DNA from: Nostoc sp. UHCC 0926
Lineage (GTDB): Bacteria; Cyanobacteriota; Cyanobacteriia; Cyanobacteriales; Nostocaceae
Reading direction: 5' to 3'
Assembly: GCF_028623165.1 (NCBI RefSeq)
Contig: NZ_CP117772.1
Span: forward strand, 744,001-808,000
DNA length: 64,000 bases
Positions 25,981-34,851 of this stretch are shown here, piece after piece. Both the position numbers and the translations under genes were made by a program. How positions within the stretch are numbered: the first letter of the stretch is position 1; every line of letters starts with the position of its first letter. Under the pieces are notes generated by a model. That model had not been told where the DNA came from. It searched no databases and was given only the letters and a program-made list of their open reading frames with translations.

Positions 25981-27611
25981 TTTTCAACTTTCAAAAAACT
26001 ATTGACGACAACCGAGACTTCTGTACCTTCAGGTAAAAACTGGATATTTGGACGTTGTAATAATTCCTGCACTGCTTGGTCAGAGCGTCTAGACAAACGT
26101 TCACTGACTGGACTAAAGAAGCCTTCTAGCGCCGCCGCCCAAATCTGAGGATTAGAGTTAGTAGTAATAGTACTTTGATTAAAAGTGCCACTAGAAACAA
26201 CAGTGCTAGATTGAGTACGGGGCTGATTCACTATGCTTCCCACTTTACCCAAACTACTGAGTAATCCAACTAATAAATCTTGTTGGGCAATATCTGTCCC
26301 CACATCATTCAGCTTTTTAGCAATTAACGGTTGCTGTCCTCGACCGCGAATTAAAAAAGTCTCAGCCGCAATGGTTTCCTGTTTGACTGTGCCTTGGGAG
26401 TCAGGGTAAATAAGCGCGATCGCACTAGCAGATACCAAGTTATTCTTTTTACCTACTGCCACTGTTTTAGTAACGAAAACAGTACCAGCCGGGAGTGCCA
26501 CCGTGCCATCTGTGGCTGTGAGAGGTTTGGTTAACTCGATAGCAAAGCGATCGCTGGGATTATTCCCTCCCTGATCCCAAATCATCGGCATGATAATTCT
26601 ACCTGGGGCAGATGTACCCAGTGCTACCTCTTTTGTTTCATTGACATTGAGATTGGTTGTAGCTACAGGGGTGCGATTGAGAATACCTACCATTCCTGGA
26701 GTCAAGTTATCAGTTTTACTGTCAGTGCTTTTGGAGCCAATTAAAACTGTTTGAATACCAGGGTCTTCGGGAGTGGAAATGGATGTCCTAGCTGTTGATT
26801 TCAAGCCTGTTGGAGTTTGAGTGTTAACAGCAACTTCTGACTGAGTTTCAGCTACTTTAGAGTTACCGATTTGAGACTGTCCCAGGCTAGCTAGTTGGCT
26901 CCACTGCTGGAAAGGATCGACATTTCTTTCAGGCTGTCGTATTGGTGTTGAAGCTTGATAACTTACAGAATTTGGAGAAATATACCGCACTACTGGGGGC
27001 GCAGGTTGAGAAATTCTTACAGGAGTTATTGGTGTTATGCGTGATGTAGGAGTTGTGCGCGGTGAAAAAGTCTCTTGAGGTTGAGATGGCTTTGGTTTAG
27101 GTTTATTTTGTAGGGTTGGACTTGGGGATTTAGCAGCAACAGGTTCTACTTTAAGTTGTTGCCGTTGGTCTTGAAACGCTAATCTGCTTTTGAGTTCGGC
27201 AGATTCATCTAAAACTGGTTCGCCTTTTGGAGATGTCGTAGGGGTTTGGACTATTTGTTTGACAGGAGGTTTCGGTTGGAGAAATCCAAACCAGATCAGT
27301 GCTACAGAGCCAATAACCATTCCGACTAAGCCAACTACCGAACCTAGTCGCACACTAGGTTTTTCTGCTAAAGGTCGCTCTACCGCTCCTTCTGTATCTT
27401 GTTTCAAGCGATATTCTTCGGAAATGAGGTGACTTGCAGTAGGGTTATAACCTGCCAACAACTGCTCCTCTTCAGGGCTGATATCATCATCAGCCACCAA
27501 AGTGGTTTGGGTAGAGCGATGATTGCCGTTAGTACTGTTGAATTCCGGCGAAAAATCAGCAGAATTTTCGTTTAGGTATTCAAATTCATGGTTTTGATTT
27601 GAATTGGTCAT
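25977..27611 (-). CDS. VirB10/TrbI-like type IV secretion protein
   Basis: 544 residues. A cytoplasmic N-terminus (about 1-88), one transmembrane helix (VVGLVGMVIGSVALIWFGFL, about 93-112), a long Pro/Thr/Ser-rich periplasmic stalk (about 120-320) and a C-terminal beta-barrel domain with SDRFAIELTKPLTATDGTVA (about 348) and the closing EGTEVSVVVNSFL. This is the energy-sensing scaffold spanning both membranes in conjugative T4SS. It sits between the trbF-like and virB9-like genes with 17 and 0 bp spacing, an operon order typical of T4SS. Its frame is intact while its neighbours are damaged. Confidence 0.8.
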   Translation of the reverse strand: MTNSNQNHEFEYLNENSADFSPEFNSTNGNHRSTQTTLVADDDISPEEEQLLAGYNPTASHLISEEYRLKQDTEGAVERPLAEKPSVRLGSVVGLVGMVIGSVALIWFGFLQPKPPVKQIVQTPTTSPKGEPVLDESAELKSRLAFQDQRQQLKVEPVAAKSPSPTLQNKPKPKPSQPQETFSPRTTPTSRITPITPVRISQPAPPVVRYISPNSVSYQASTPIRQPERNVDPFQQWSQLASLGQSQIGNSKVAETQSEVAVNTQTPTGLKSTARTSISTPEDPGIQTVLIGSKSTDSKTDNLTPGMVGILNRTPVATTNLNVNETKEVALGTSAPGRIIMPMIWDQGGNNPSDRFAIELTKPLTATDGTVALPAGTVFVTKTVAVGKKNNLVSASAIALIYPDSQGTVKQETIAAETFLIRGRGQQPLIAKKLNDVGTDIAQQDLLVGLLSSLGKVGSIVNQPRTQSSTVVSSGTFNQSTITTNSNPQIWAAALEGFFSPVSERLSRRSDQAVQELLQRPNIQFLPEGTEVSVVVNSFLKVEK

Positions 27612-27628
27612 AATTCTACCTTTTTCCT

Positions 27629-28360
27629 TTAGCGTCGTTGCTGAGAATTGAACTCAACCATCTTGGTAATTTGCAGTCCAGACGATCGCACTTCATAAAT
27701 TTTCTGTTCTACCAGGGGGGCATCTTTACCTAAAGGAGATCGGGGAATCTCCACTGCTTGGACGGTAAATGTGCGGTTAAAAGGAATACGCTCATCTCTA
27801 CCAGTAGTTCGGTCAACTAAGATACGGGTAGCAATCATGTCTATTTCCCATTCCCCAGGTCGTACTGCTCTCGGTTCTGACAGATAGGAAATAATAGTGG
27901 TGCTACGCAGCTGACCTGAAAAGAAGCTAGTAGGAACTAATTCGGCTATCTTCGGTAGAGAAGCTTTGGCAAATTCCGGTTCTAGCAGCAGGGAAGCAAA
28001 CCAAGTATTTGTAGGAATCCGCCCATTTCTACCAACTTGAATGCCTTGGTCTGGTTGATTAGTGCCAGTGAGTTTGTCATCCCAGTTAAATGTCAGGGTT
28101 GTCCAGTCACTAACTACCTTTTAAATTACAGCTGGATAGCGCCAGTTACGGTCTTGCTCAGAAATGTAGATTGTCTCGCCATTTACCAACTGGGCAAAGG
28201 TCGTCTTGCGATCGGCAATTTTATTGACCCTGAAAGCGGTGAATAGAGTCAACAAAAATATCAGACTGTTAAATGCAGTTAGGCAGATAAAGCAAACAGC
28301 TAGGAGGTTTTTGGCTTCTGGAAGCAATGGAGCTTGAAGTCGTTTAATTTGCAGAGTCAT
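27629..28360 (-). pseudogene. TrbF/VirB8-like conjugation protein with an in-frame stop
   Basis: Two pieces in the same frame are separated by TAA at 28121-28123. The first (28360-28124) has an N-terminal transmembrane helix (ICLTAFNSLIFLLTLFTAF) and ends RNWRYPAVI. The second continues KVVSDWTTLTFNWDDKL, then RNGRIPTNTWFASLLLEPEF and WEIDMIATRILVDRTTGRDE to 27629. Joined, they make one protein of about 243 residues resembling inner-membrane TrbF/VirB8 components. The stop most simply arose from CAA (Gln) to TAA. A conserved-looking second half suggests recent loss. Confidence 0.75.
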
Positions 28361-28907
28361 ACCAAATTGGCATAAGTAGTATTGTTTGAGAATCCTGGAA
28401 CAGCCTTGTATTAAAGGTTTTTAATTAGTCTTGGAAAGTTATGATTTTTAGCTTGAAAATAGGGATTGGGGACTGGGGACTAGGGATGAGGCTAGGTTAA
28501 TTTTCATGCCCTCGTTGTGTGATTCATCACATGACCGTTTAGCTTGAAAATAGGGAATAGGGAATAGGGGAATAGGGGAATAAGGATTTTCATCCATTGA
28601 TTGTGGGATTTTCCCGTGATTGACTGTCTGGAAAAGTGACGCTCCTCCGTCGCTCTAAGCGTACCCCTGCGGGGAAGCAAGCTAGCGTCTCGTAGAGAAG
28701 TTAGTTATGCCGCAGGCTTTACGCTGCGCTAACGGAGAGGCGGAAGTCGGCGCACCCTGCGGGATCTTACTACAGACTTTCCGCAAAATCCAAAATCTAA
28801 AATCCAAAATTGGTAAGTAGTAAGACAAAATTAATTACACAAATTTCGACCTGAAACCCTTATGTAGCCTAAAACCTAATGTGTAAATATTTTTGTCCGA
28901 TTACTTA
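28361..28907. repeat. Repeat-packed spacer between two conjugation genes
   Basis: Holds a duplicated segment starting AGCTTGAAAATAGGGA (near 28451 and 28541) followed by tandem GGGGACT or GGGAATA words, a GC-rich palindromic block (about 28636-28765, with GCGTACCCCTGCGGGGAAGC) and a heptamer repeat at 28784-28812 (AAAATCCAAAATCTAAAATC). No gene. It interrupts what is usually a compact operon. Confidence 0.6.
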
Positions 28908-30030
28908 TTACCCCCTACGAAGTAGAGCAATACTGGTAGCAGTTCCAATGGCACTGCTAAAAATATCGATTAAGCCTTTGACATTGGCAGAAATGCCGTT
29001 ATAGATTGCCATTCCCCCACCTCCAGCTATCAATACCGCCAAAACTGGTGCAAAAATGCTCAGGAAACATAAAAATGCTACATCAGATGCTAATTCAGCA
29101 CCAGATTTCACCAGCACGACAGCTGCTAAACCCACTAAAATGTTGTAACCAAGTTGAACGCCAAACAAGGAAATAAACCCTGTTAGCCATGCCCAGATAG
29201 GACGACCTTGTAATGGCAGTAAAGATAAACCAACTGCGATCGGTGCAAATAATGCCGTCAGCAGCAGAGCAGCTTCCAAAATATTTACAAAGCCCCATTG
29301 CAGGGCATAGAGGATAAAGCGAATAATGGGGATGGCAGTATCTCGAAACACACTACCTGGATCATTGGCAAACTGAACAGCAGTACCAATTTGACCAGGC
29401 AAAGTTCTATTCCAAAGAAAACTACCAAAATCTCGTAGTGGTTGGAGTGGAGATTTAGCTTGCTCTTCAGCTTTGGTAACAATTGCCTGTGCCTGGGCTT
29501 GCTTTGAGTTCCAGCATTCAACTAACTCTGTACCGACTTTTCCTTGACATTCGCTATAGAGGTTTTTTAGCTAGCTGTTGTCTAGCGATACTGCTAATTG
29601 CCACATTGGTAATAGCATCTCGAAATGTTAATTCACCAACTTGAAGTTGAAGAACGCTTTGCACTTGGTTGTAAGCGAAGCCTCGGATAACAGTAATTGT
29701 CTTCGCCAGCATATTGCCGTTGGCCCCTAAGAAAATCATAATCACGATGGGCCAAACAAAGATTGATGCCAGTTCTGACCATGATTGCTTTTCAATGATT
29801 TCCTTGCCAGTGGTTAGCGCCACAAATAAGATGCTGGCGGCTCCCAAGGTAATGCCCAATTTAATCAAGCCAATCCATAATGCTGAACCGAGCGGATCTA
29901 AAGTAACTAGCCAGACGGTATTCCACGACTCAACTGTGGCCCGAGAAAGTTCTAAAGAACTGGAGATAATTTCTAGGGCATCGGATTCTCCGCCTGTTAC
30001 TGGAAATGATTGAGCAATAATGTGGATCAT
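28908..30030 (-). pseudogene. TrbL/VirB6-like membrane protein of a conjugation system, frameshifted
   Basis: A polytopic membrane protein read in two frames. Residues from 30030 contain helices such as LGITLGAASILFVALTTG and IFVWPIVIMIFLGANG and stop at 29554 after QQLAKKPL. The continuation is in the other frame (NLYSECQGKVGTELVECWNS, then FGSFLWNRTLPGQIGT) and runs to 28908 with glycine-rich helices typical of TrbL/VirB6 (VLIAGGGGMAIYNGI). The frames join if one base is removed from the six-T run at 29563-29568 (A6 on the coding strand). The join yields about 370 residues. A sequencing error in the homopolymer is an alternative. Confidence 0.7.
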
Positions 30031-30068
30031 GAGTGTCGAAAGCGTTAGCGATCGCGGCTAAAATTGAC

Positions 30069-30193
30069 AGGACTTACAGATAAGGAATAAGTTCGCGGAT
30101 CATCCCATAAAGCCTGCGGCATAGCTTTGCTTAGGGCGTAGCCTCTTGTAGAGAAGGGAAGACACGAAGAAATGGAAGGTTTTGCGTAAGTTT
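30069..30193. repeat. Degraded MITE related to 5805-5917
   Basis: Left end AGGACTTAC (30069-30077), right end TTGCGTAAGTTTTAA (30182-30196), with GC-rich words between. It matches the ends of the 5805-5917 element with a few changes. It lies directly upstream of the trbL-like pseudogene and may have displaced its promoter. Confidence 0.5.
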
Positions 30194-30304
30194 TAATTGA
30201 TTTACAATGTCTAATTAATTACTTAGAGCTAGTACATCACGGCATAAATAAACAAACCATAGCCCTACTCTAAGAGGATGTTTGGAAAGTATTAAAGGAA
30301 TGAA

Positions 30305-31313
30305 TTAAGCAAGCCTTCTAAGCATTAACCGAATCATTGCAACCTGGACAAATGTTTCATGGGTCTGCGGTAAAATCTCGTAGTCCTTGCTCAAGCGACG
30401 ACACCAATTGAACCAACCAAAACTACGTTCAACAACCCAACGTCTGGGCAGAAGTACAAAGCTTTTAGTATCAGTTGGACGACGCACAACCTCCAAAATC
30501 CATCTATAAGTATCCATAACCCATTTCCTAAACCCCTCACCTTGATACCCAGCATCAACCCAAATACAAACTAATCGTGTCAAGCGATCGCTAATTCGTT
30601 GACGTGCGGACACAAATAATTTTTTCGCGCCAGCCTGGTCAGATTCATACGCTGAGGTGACTACGACCATCAGTACCAATCCAAGAGTGTCAAACAATTT
30701 TGGATTTTGGATTTTGGATTTTGGATTAACCCCGTGCCTCTTGGGTACTTGGCTCTGAAGATTTTAGATTGACGATAGCGCAGCGTTAGCGAGTCCACGA
30801 GCGAATGATTGAATTTATTCCGCCCACCAGGGGCGGGGCATGAACCGAAGTAATTCTTGGTTTTTTAATCTAAAATCTAAAATCTAAAATCTAAAATTCG
30901 TAGTCAACGAGAAAATGCCGTTTACGTCCCTTGACCCGCTTGCCTGAATCAAAACCAACCGCTTTTGACACCATCGTTCCAATCTCTATCGATTGGCTAT
31001 CAATTATTGCTGCACTTGGGTTGGGTTCACGGTCTTCGACAACACGTACCCACTGCTGAAGTTTATGGTTCATCTTCTCCCATGTGCCATCCAAGCGCCA
31101 TTTGCGGAAGTAATAATACACCGTCTGCCAGTTGGGAAAGTCGTGAGGCATCATTCGCCACGCACAACCCGTGCAAAGGATGTAAAAGATGGCATTAATC
31201 ACTGCACGTAGGTCAACACAACGAGGACGGCACGCTGGATTTTCTAAAGGGATGAGGGTCGAGAGTAATTCCCATTGTTCCGAAGTGAGGTCACTTGGGT
31301 ATGATTTAGACAT
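30305..31313 (-). pseudogene. IS5-family transposase split by a 209-bp repeat
   Basis: First part (31313 to about 30908): MSKSYPSDLTSEQWELLSTL, WRMMPHDFPNWQTVYYYFRK, catalytic D in AAIIDSQSIE and GRKRHFLVD. Second part (about 30688 to 30305): TLGLVLMVVVTSA, WVDAGYQGEGF (second D) and RRWVVERSFGWFNWCRRL with the catalytic E. Joining the parts at the 5-bp duplication restores VDTLGL, the normal family sequence. As it stands the transposase is inactive, although another copy could mobilise it in trans. Confidence 0.85.
30694..30902. repeat. 209-bp MITE-like element inside the IS5 transposase
   Basis: Ends are inverted runs of the heptamer AATCCAA/AATCTAA (TTTTGGATTTTGGATTTTGG at 30698-30717 and AAAATCTAAAATCTAAAAT near 30873-30891). 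It is flanked by a 5-bp direct duplication GTCAA (30689-30693 and 30903-30907). The centre carries a GC-rich palindromic block. The clean duplication and restorable host frame show that it inserted as a unit. Confidence 0.8.
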
Positions 31314-31397
31314 GGCTCTAGTAACGCTGTCGCATTTTTATCTACTGACAGAATACCGTTACTGGAGCCTTTTTTGACTTTCTAAACATCCTCTAAG

Positions 31398-31427
31398 GAG
31401 ATAGTTAAGCGATCGCCTAACTATCTC
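31398..31427. terminator. Hairpin with HIP1 loop beside the IS5 element
   Basis: GAGATAGTTA (31398-31407) and TAACTATCTC (31418-31427) pair perfectly; the loop includes GCGATCGC. It begins 2 bp after the IS target duplication. Function is not clear; it may be a bidirectional terminator. Confidence 0.4.
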
Positions 31428-31588
31428 ACCACTTCTCAATCACATTTAGTCCTGATTATATTGTTGGTATAAAAGCTGTCTGTACTATACTCGTCAAAGT
31501 TCTAAACAGGTTTCTGTGCCACAAATACCACTTAAGAGTACTTAATCGATTAGAATTACCTCATGTTGTTGCTCTCTCAAGTATTTTC

Positions 31589-31882
31589 ATGAGTACCAGC
31601 CGCTATCCCCAGAATTGGAAAGAAATCGCCACCTCTATCAAAGAATCTTTTGATTGGCGCTGTACTAGATGCAATCGCGTTTGCCTGCGTCCTGGACAAA
31701 AGCCACCAGAGCTAACTTTATCCCAGCGCCGAGTCTATACACTTCAGGTACACCACTTTAATTTTGATCCTTCTGACAATCGCTTAGAAAATCTTGCCCC
31801 GTTATGTAGTGGCTGTCATCTTTACTACCATCGATTCCGACGAGGCAATATTTCTCCTGGTCAATTGTCATTGTTCAAATGA
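31589..31882 (+). CDS. HNH endonuclease-domain protein
   Basis: 97 residues. Two zinc-binding CxxC pairs (CTRCNRVC about 30, CSGCHLYYH about 74-82) surround the HNH core LQVHHFNFDPSDNRLENLAP (about 51-70). It is a small stand-alone HNH protein, a class common in cyanobacterial genomes, on phages and beside mobile DNA. It follows the IS5 element and shares no operon with a neighbour. Role unknown; DNA nicking or cleavage is expected from the fold. Confidence 0.8.
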   Translation: MSTSRYPQNWKEIATSIKESFDWRCTRCNRVCLRPGQKPPELTLSQRRVYTLQVHHFNFDPSDNRLENLAPLCSGCHLYYHRFRRGNISPGQLSLFK

Positions 31883-32422
31883 GTGATGCACGAACATTAC
31901 AGAACCTTGATGAACGCACCCTGACACTACATGAAGTCGATTGCCCTTTGTAATATTTGCGCTTTCAGACTCACGCTATGAGAGTGTAGTTGCGGGAGCA
32001 AACACTTGTCGGTCAGTTTTAGGACTGCGATTGCCCAAAGGGCTGACTCCCTCCGAGAGTATCGCATGGTAGTTGATGAGAGTGGCAGGGGCAAAGCAGA
32101 CGAGCGCGATGGCGTACCCGCCCGCCTTAACTTATATCTTGCACCTACCGAATCAACTCAGAAAAAGCAGATAAAAAGTACAAAAATGAGACATTAGAAG
32201 CAGTGTCAGGGTTAATCGCTACTTAGATGTTTAAAGAACTATAAAACTAGTAATGTTACTTAATTAGTTGAGAAAGACGATGGCAGGCTTTGTCAAGGTA
32301 TGATGTTCCAACTAATGAGTCGTTGATCAGGCGATCGTTAATTATGAGAATGGCGCTTATTTGTGGAATTGTCCAAAATGTGAGAAAAAGGGCGTGAAAC
32401 ATATTACAGATTAGCAAGAACT
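31883..32422. repeat. Intergenic region with a long-spaced inverted repeat
   Basis: CCCTGACACT (31919-31928) is repeated inverted as AGTGTCAGGG (32202-32211), spanning about 293 bp; the interior contains GC-rich dispersed words near 32040-32130. Bases 32350-32410 probably include the left end of the following IS. No gene seen. Confidence 0.4.
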
Positions 32423-33544
32423 ATGGTTTCAATTCTTGCCCACGCCCAAAATTTAGTTTACACCTTGCTGTCATTGATGCCTTCTACTTACCAACAAGAA
32501 AATCTTGAAGCAATGTTGGGATTGTTCTTGCAGTCAGAGGGGTATCCTCTACCTGAGCACAGTAAAAGTAAGTCAGCCAGCGCCTTAAGTCGATTTCTCA
32601 ACATCTACAATTGGTCAACTATAAGTGTAATTCGTACCACCCGTAACCGTGTTATTAAGGAGATTTTGTCGCAGCGGACTTTAGGACGTAAACCATTTCT
32701 ACAAGTGATTATTGACCTAACAACTCTGGAAAAGTTTGGCAAGTTTAAGGGATTTGAAAATTTAATCCGCGTATACAACGGAAAACGAGGTTTACACTTG
32801 GTTGTGGTGTATTTGGTTGTAGGTCGGTGGCGAGTTCCCTGGAGTTTTCGCGTCTGGAAGGGAAAAGGGACTCCGTCCCCGGCACAATTGGGACTAAAAA
32901 TGGTCAAATGCTTGCCCAAAAAACTAACAAAGCACTTCCAGGTGATGGTTCTTGTAGATACAGCCTTTGGTAGTGTGGAATTTATACACGGTGTCCGAAA
33001 GCGGAAATACCATATAATTGCTGGGATCGCTTGTACCCGTAAGTTAATAGATGGGCGCTGTGTTGCTCAACTACATAAACGTGGACAACAACTTCGCTTG
33101 AGGGGTTTGAAATTTCCTGTCTATGTATCCTGGTACTATTTTAAACGTGATGATGGTAAATATGTCAAACGATTTGTCATTTCAACCAAAGCTCTCAAAG
33201 CTAGTACTATTTCTTGGTGGGGTAAACGACGGTGGCGAATAGAGGGTTGGTTTAAAACTGCGAAACACCGTTTCGGGTTACATCGGTTTGGGCAGGGGAC
33301 ACTTTTAGGCGTTTATCGTTGCTTGGTATTGTCCCTGATTTCTTATATTTTGGCACACTGGGCTTATTTATCCACAGCGATCGCTTCTACAAACCTACCT
33401 GATTGGGGACAAGCAGCAGAAATCGCATTCCAAACTATATTTCCACAATTGGTAGTGTTACTTCTTTTACAAGACATTGAACGCCTGAGAGAACTGGCAC
33501 TTAGTCAAGGAATTGACATTCAAATTTCCAGGTGCAAGATATGA
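32423..33544 (+). CDS. IS4-type DDE transposase
   Basis: 373 residues with the DDE catalytic set of the IS4/IS701 superfamily: D in QVIIDLTTLEKF (about 91-102), D in MVLVDTAFGSVE (about 175-186) and E in WRIEGWFKTAK (about 272-282), which fits the R(3)E(6)K spacing of IS4-type enzymes. The N-terminus has a short helical domain. I could not find the terminal inverted repeats with confidence, so the IS boundaries are not given. The frame is intact and could encode an active transposase. Confidence 0.75.
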   Translation: MVSILAHAQNLVYTLLSLMPSTYQQENLEAMLGLFLQSEGYPLPEHSKSKSASALSRFLNIYNWSTISVIRTTRNRVIKEILSQRTLGRKPFLQVIIDLTTLEKFGKFKGFENLIRVYNGKRGLHLVVVYLVVGRWRVPWSFRVWKGKGTPSPAQLGLKMVKCLPKKLTKHFQVMVLVDTAFGSVEFIHGVRKRKYHIIAGIACTRKLIDGRCVAQLHKRGQQLRLRGLKFPVYVSWYYFKRDDGKYVKRFVISTKALKASTISWWGKRRWRIEGWFKTAKHRFGLHRFGQGTLLGVYRCLVLSLISYILAHWAYLSTAIASTNLPDWGQAAEIAFQTIFPQLVVLLLLQDIERLRELALSQGIDIQISRCKI

Positions 33545-33571
33545 GTTAACCTGCGTTGTGAGCAAGTATAA

Positions 33572-33589
33572 TTTAGATGTGTTTGCCCT
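33572..33589. repeat. TTTAGATGTGTTTGCCCT dispersed word, copy 2
   Basis: One mismatch from 20596-20613 and two from 40065-40082. It lies just after the IS4-type transposase. Such words may be scars or ends of mobile elements. Confidence 0.5.
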
Positions 33590-33779
33590 ACTTGACGCCA
33601 GGTGATTTTCCATCGAGCAATTGAATTCATCTCATTAATCTTGCTCTGAAGTCAAGTTCATTTTTTACACAGTCTCCCATACTATCTTCTTTGATTTGTC
33701 AAGTTTTGTTTATACCAAATTAGACGCGCTTACCTTATTTGAGATGCACTAACTTTGAACTCCAGAAAGTTAATTTGAC

Positions 33780-34843
33780 GTAAGGATTCAGGTGGCAGGG
33801 TATTGACAAAGGGGACACTTGAGGGAGAATATCGCAAATATGAACCAAAGCCTGCCTCAAGATTTAGACCGAGAAAGCTTGAACCAGCTATCGAAAGAAG
33901 AACTGGTAGAGATAATTATTGAGCAGAGTAAGGTGATAGGTGAATTACAGAAAATAATCGTAGAGCTACAGCAAGAAATAGAGCATTTAAAAGTCAGTAG
34001 AGATTTAGACAGTAAAAATTCATCGAAACCACCGTCTGGAGACATCCTGAAAAAGCTCCCCAAGAAGAGGAATCAAATCATCCCAAAAGAAAACCAGGCG
34101 GGCAGCCAGGACATCAAGGAAAAACGCGTAAGGGTTTTGGTAGAATAGATCGTTATGAAATCTTACGTCCAAGTGATTGTGTTTATTGCGGTCAAAAAGC
34201 ATTTGCGGCTGTGGCAGTAAAAGTAGAAAAAATTCGGTAGCGCAACTAGTGGAGCGTCCCATCGAAATAGTGGAGTATCAACGCCATTTGTTGCCCAACA
34301 GAAATGTTTAGCTCATCTACGCCGTCACTTCAAAAAATTAATTCAACTTCCAGGTCTTCACAACCAAGCTATTGGCGAAACATTTGTTGATTTAATTGAT
34401 GAAGCCTTTAGGAATCACTCTCAATGGTTCCAGACACTTGACTCCTTCAGTTACAACGATTGGGTCAATCAATTCAAATCTAAGTTGCAGCACACACTTA
34501 ATCAGTGGATTGACAAGGCAGGAGCAAAAGCCGGCCACCTTTTACGTTCTTTGTGCGATAAAGCTAATCAATGGTGGTATTTCCTTGACTATCCTGAAGT
34601 TCCTCCTGATAACAATCAGGCTGAACGCTCGCTGCGTTTGGCTGTGACAAAACGCAAGATTAGTGGCGGCTCCCGTTCAATGGAAAGGTTTCAACACACT
34701 GCCTATTTATTGACGGTGGTGCAAACTTGTCGTCGTCAAGGTAGATCTGTGATCAATTTTTTTGCACAAGCTTTACTGGCTGACTCTATTAATTGTCAAT
34801 CTTGTCCGTCCCTACTTCCTAAATATTAGACCTGAATCCTTAC
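33780..34843 (+). mobile_element. IS66-family element, internally deleted relic
   Basis: Perfect 14-bp inverted ends GTAAGGATTCAGGT (33780-33793) and ACCTGAATCCTTAC (34830-34843). Inside is one broken transposase gene. The element is about 1064 bp, far shorter than an intact single-ORF IS66 (about 1.6-2 kb), so at least one large deletion has occurred. Confidence 0.75.
33819..34829 (+). pseudogene. IS66 transposase, multiply frameshifted and deleted
   Basis: N-terminus with a coiled-coil leader (LQKIIVELQQEIEHL) and the IS66 signature DSKNSSKPPSGD (33998-34044). After about 34090 the frame shifts; the next frame reads KPGGQPGHQGKTRKGFG and the zinc-binding start DCVYCGQK, and a third reads VAQLVERPIEIVEYQRH (about 34237-34290). 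The catalytic centre is missing: sequence jumps to CLAHLRRHFKKLIQL and then the C-terminal NNQAERSLRLAVTKRKISGG (34612-34671). No functional enzyme can be made. Confidence 0.8.
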
Positions 34844-34851
34844 CAATTTGA

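Larger units (their letters stand above)
30274..31393 (-). mobile_element. IS5-family (IS1031-group) insertion sequence, interrupted by a MITE
   Basis: Terminal inverted repeats GAGGATGTTTGGAAAGT (from 30274) and, reversed, GAGGATGTTTAGAAAGT (ending 31393) match at 16 of 17. The flanks carry a 3-bp TAA duplication (30271-30273 and 31394-31396), as expected for the TNA targets of the IS1031 group. The 1120-bp element includes a 209-bp insertion plus its 5-bp duplication, so the original IS was about 906 bp. Confidence 0.85.

Noticed and set aside
30694..30902. Possible CRISPR-like array because of short tandem repeats
   Set aside because: The repeats are 7-bp heptamers with no spacers; the structure is that of an inserted MITE.
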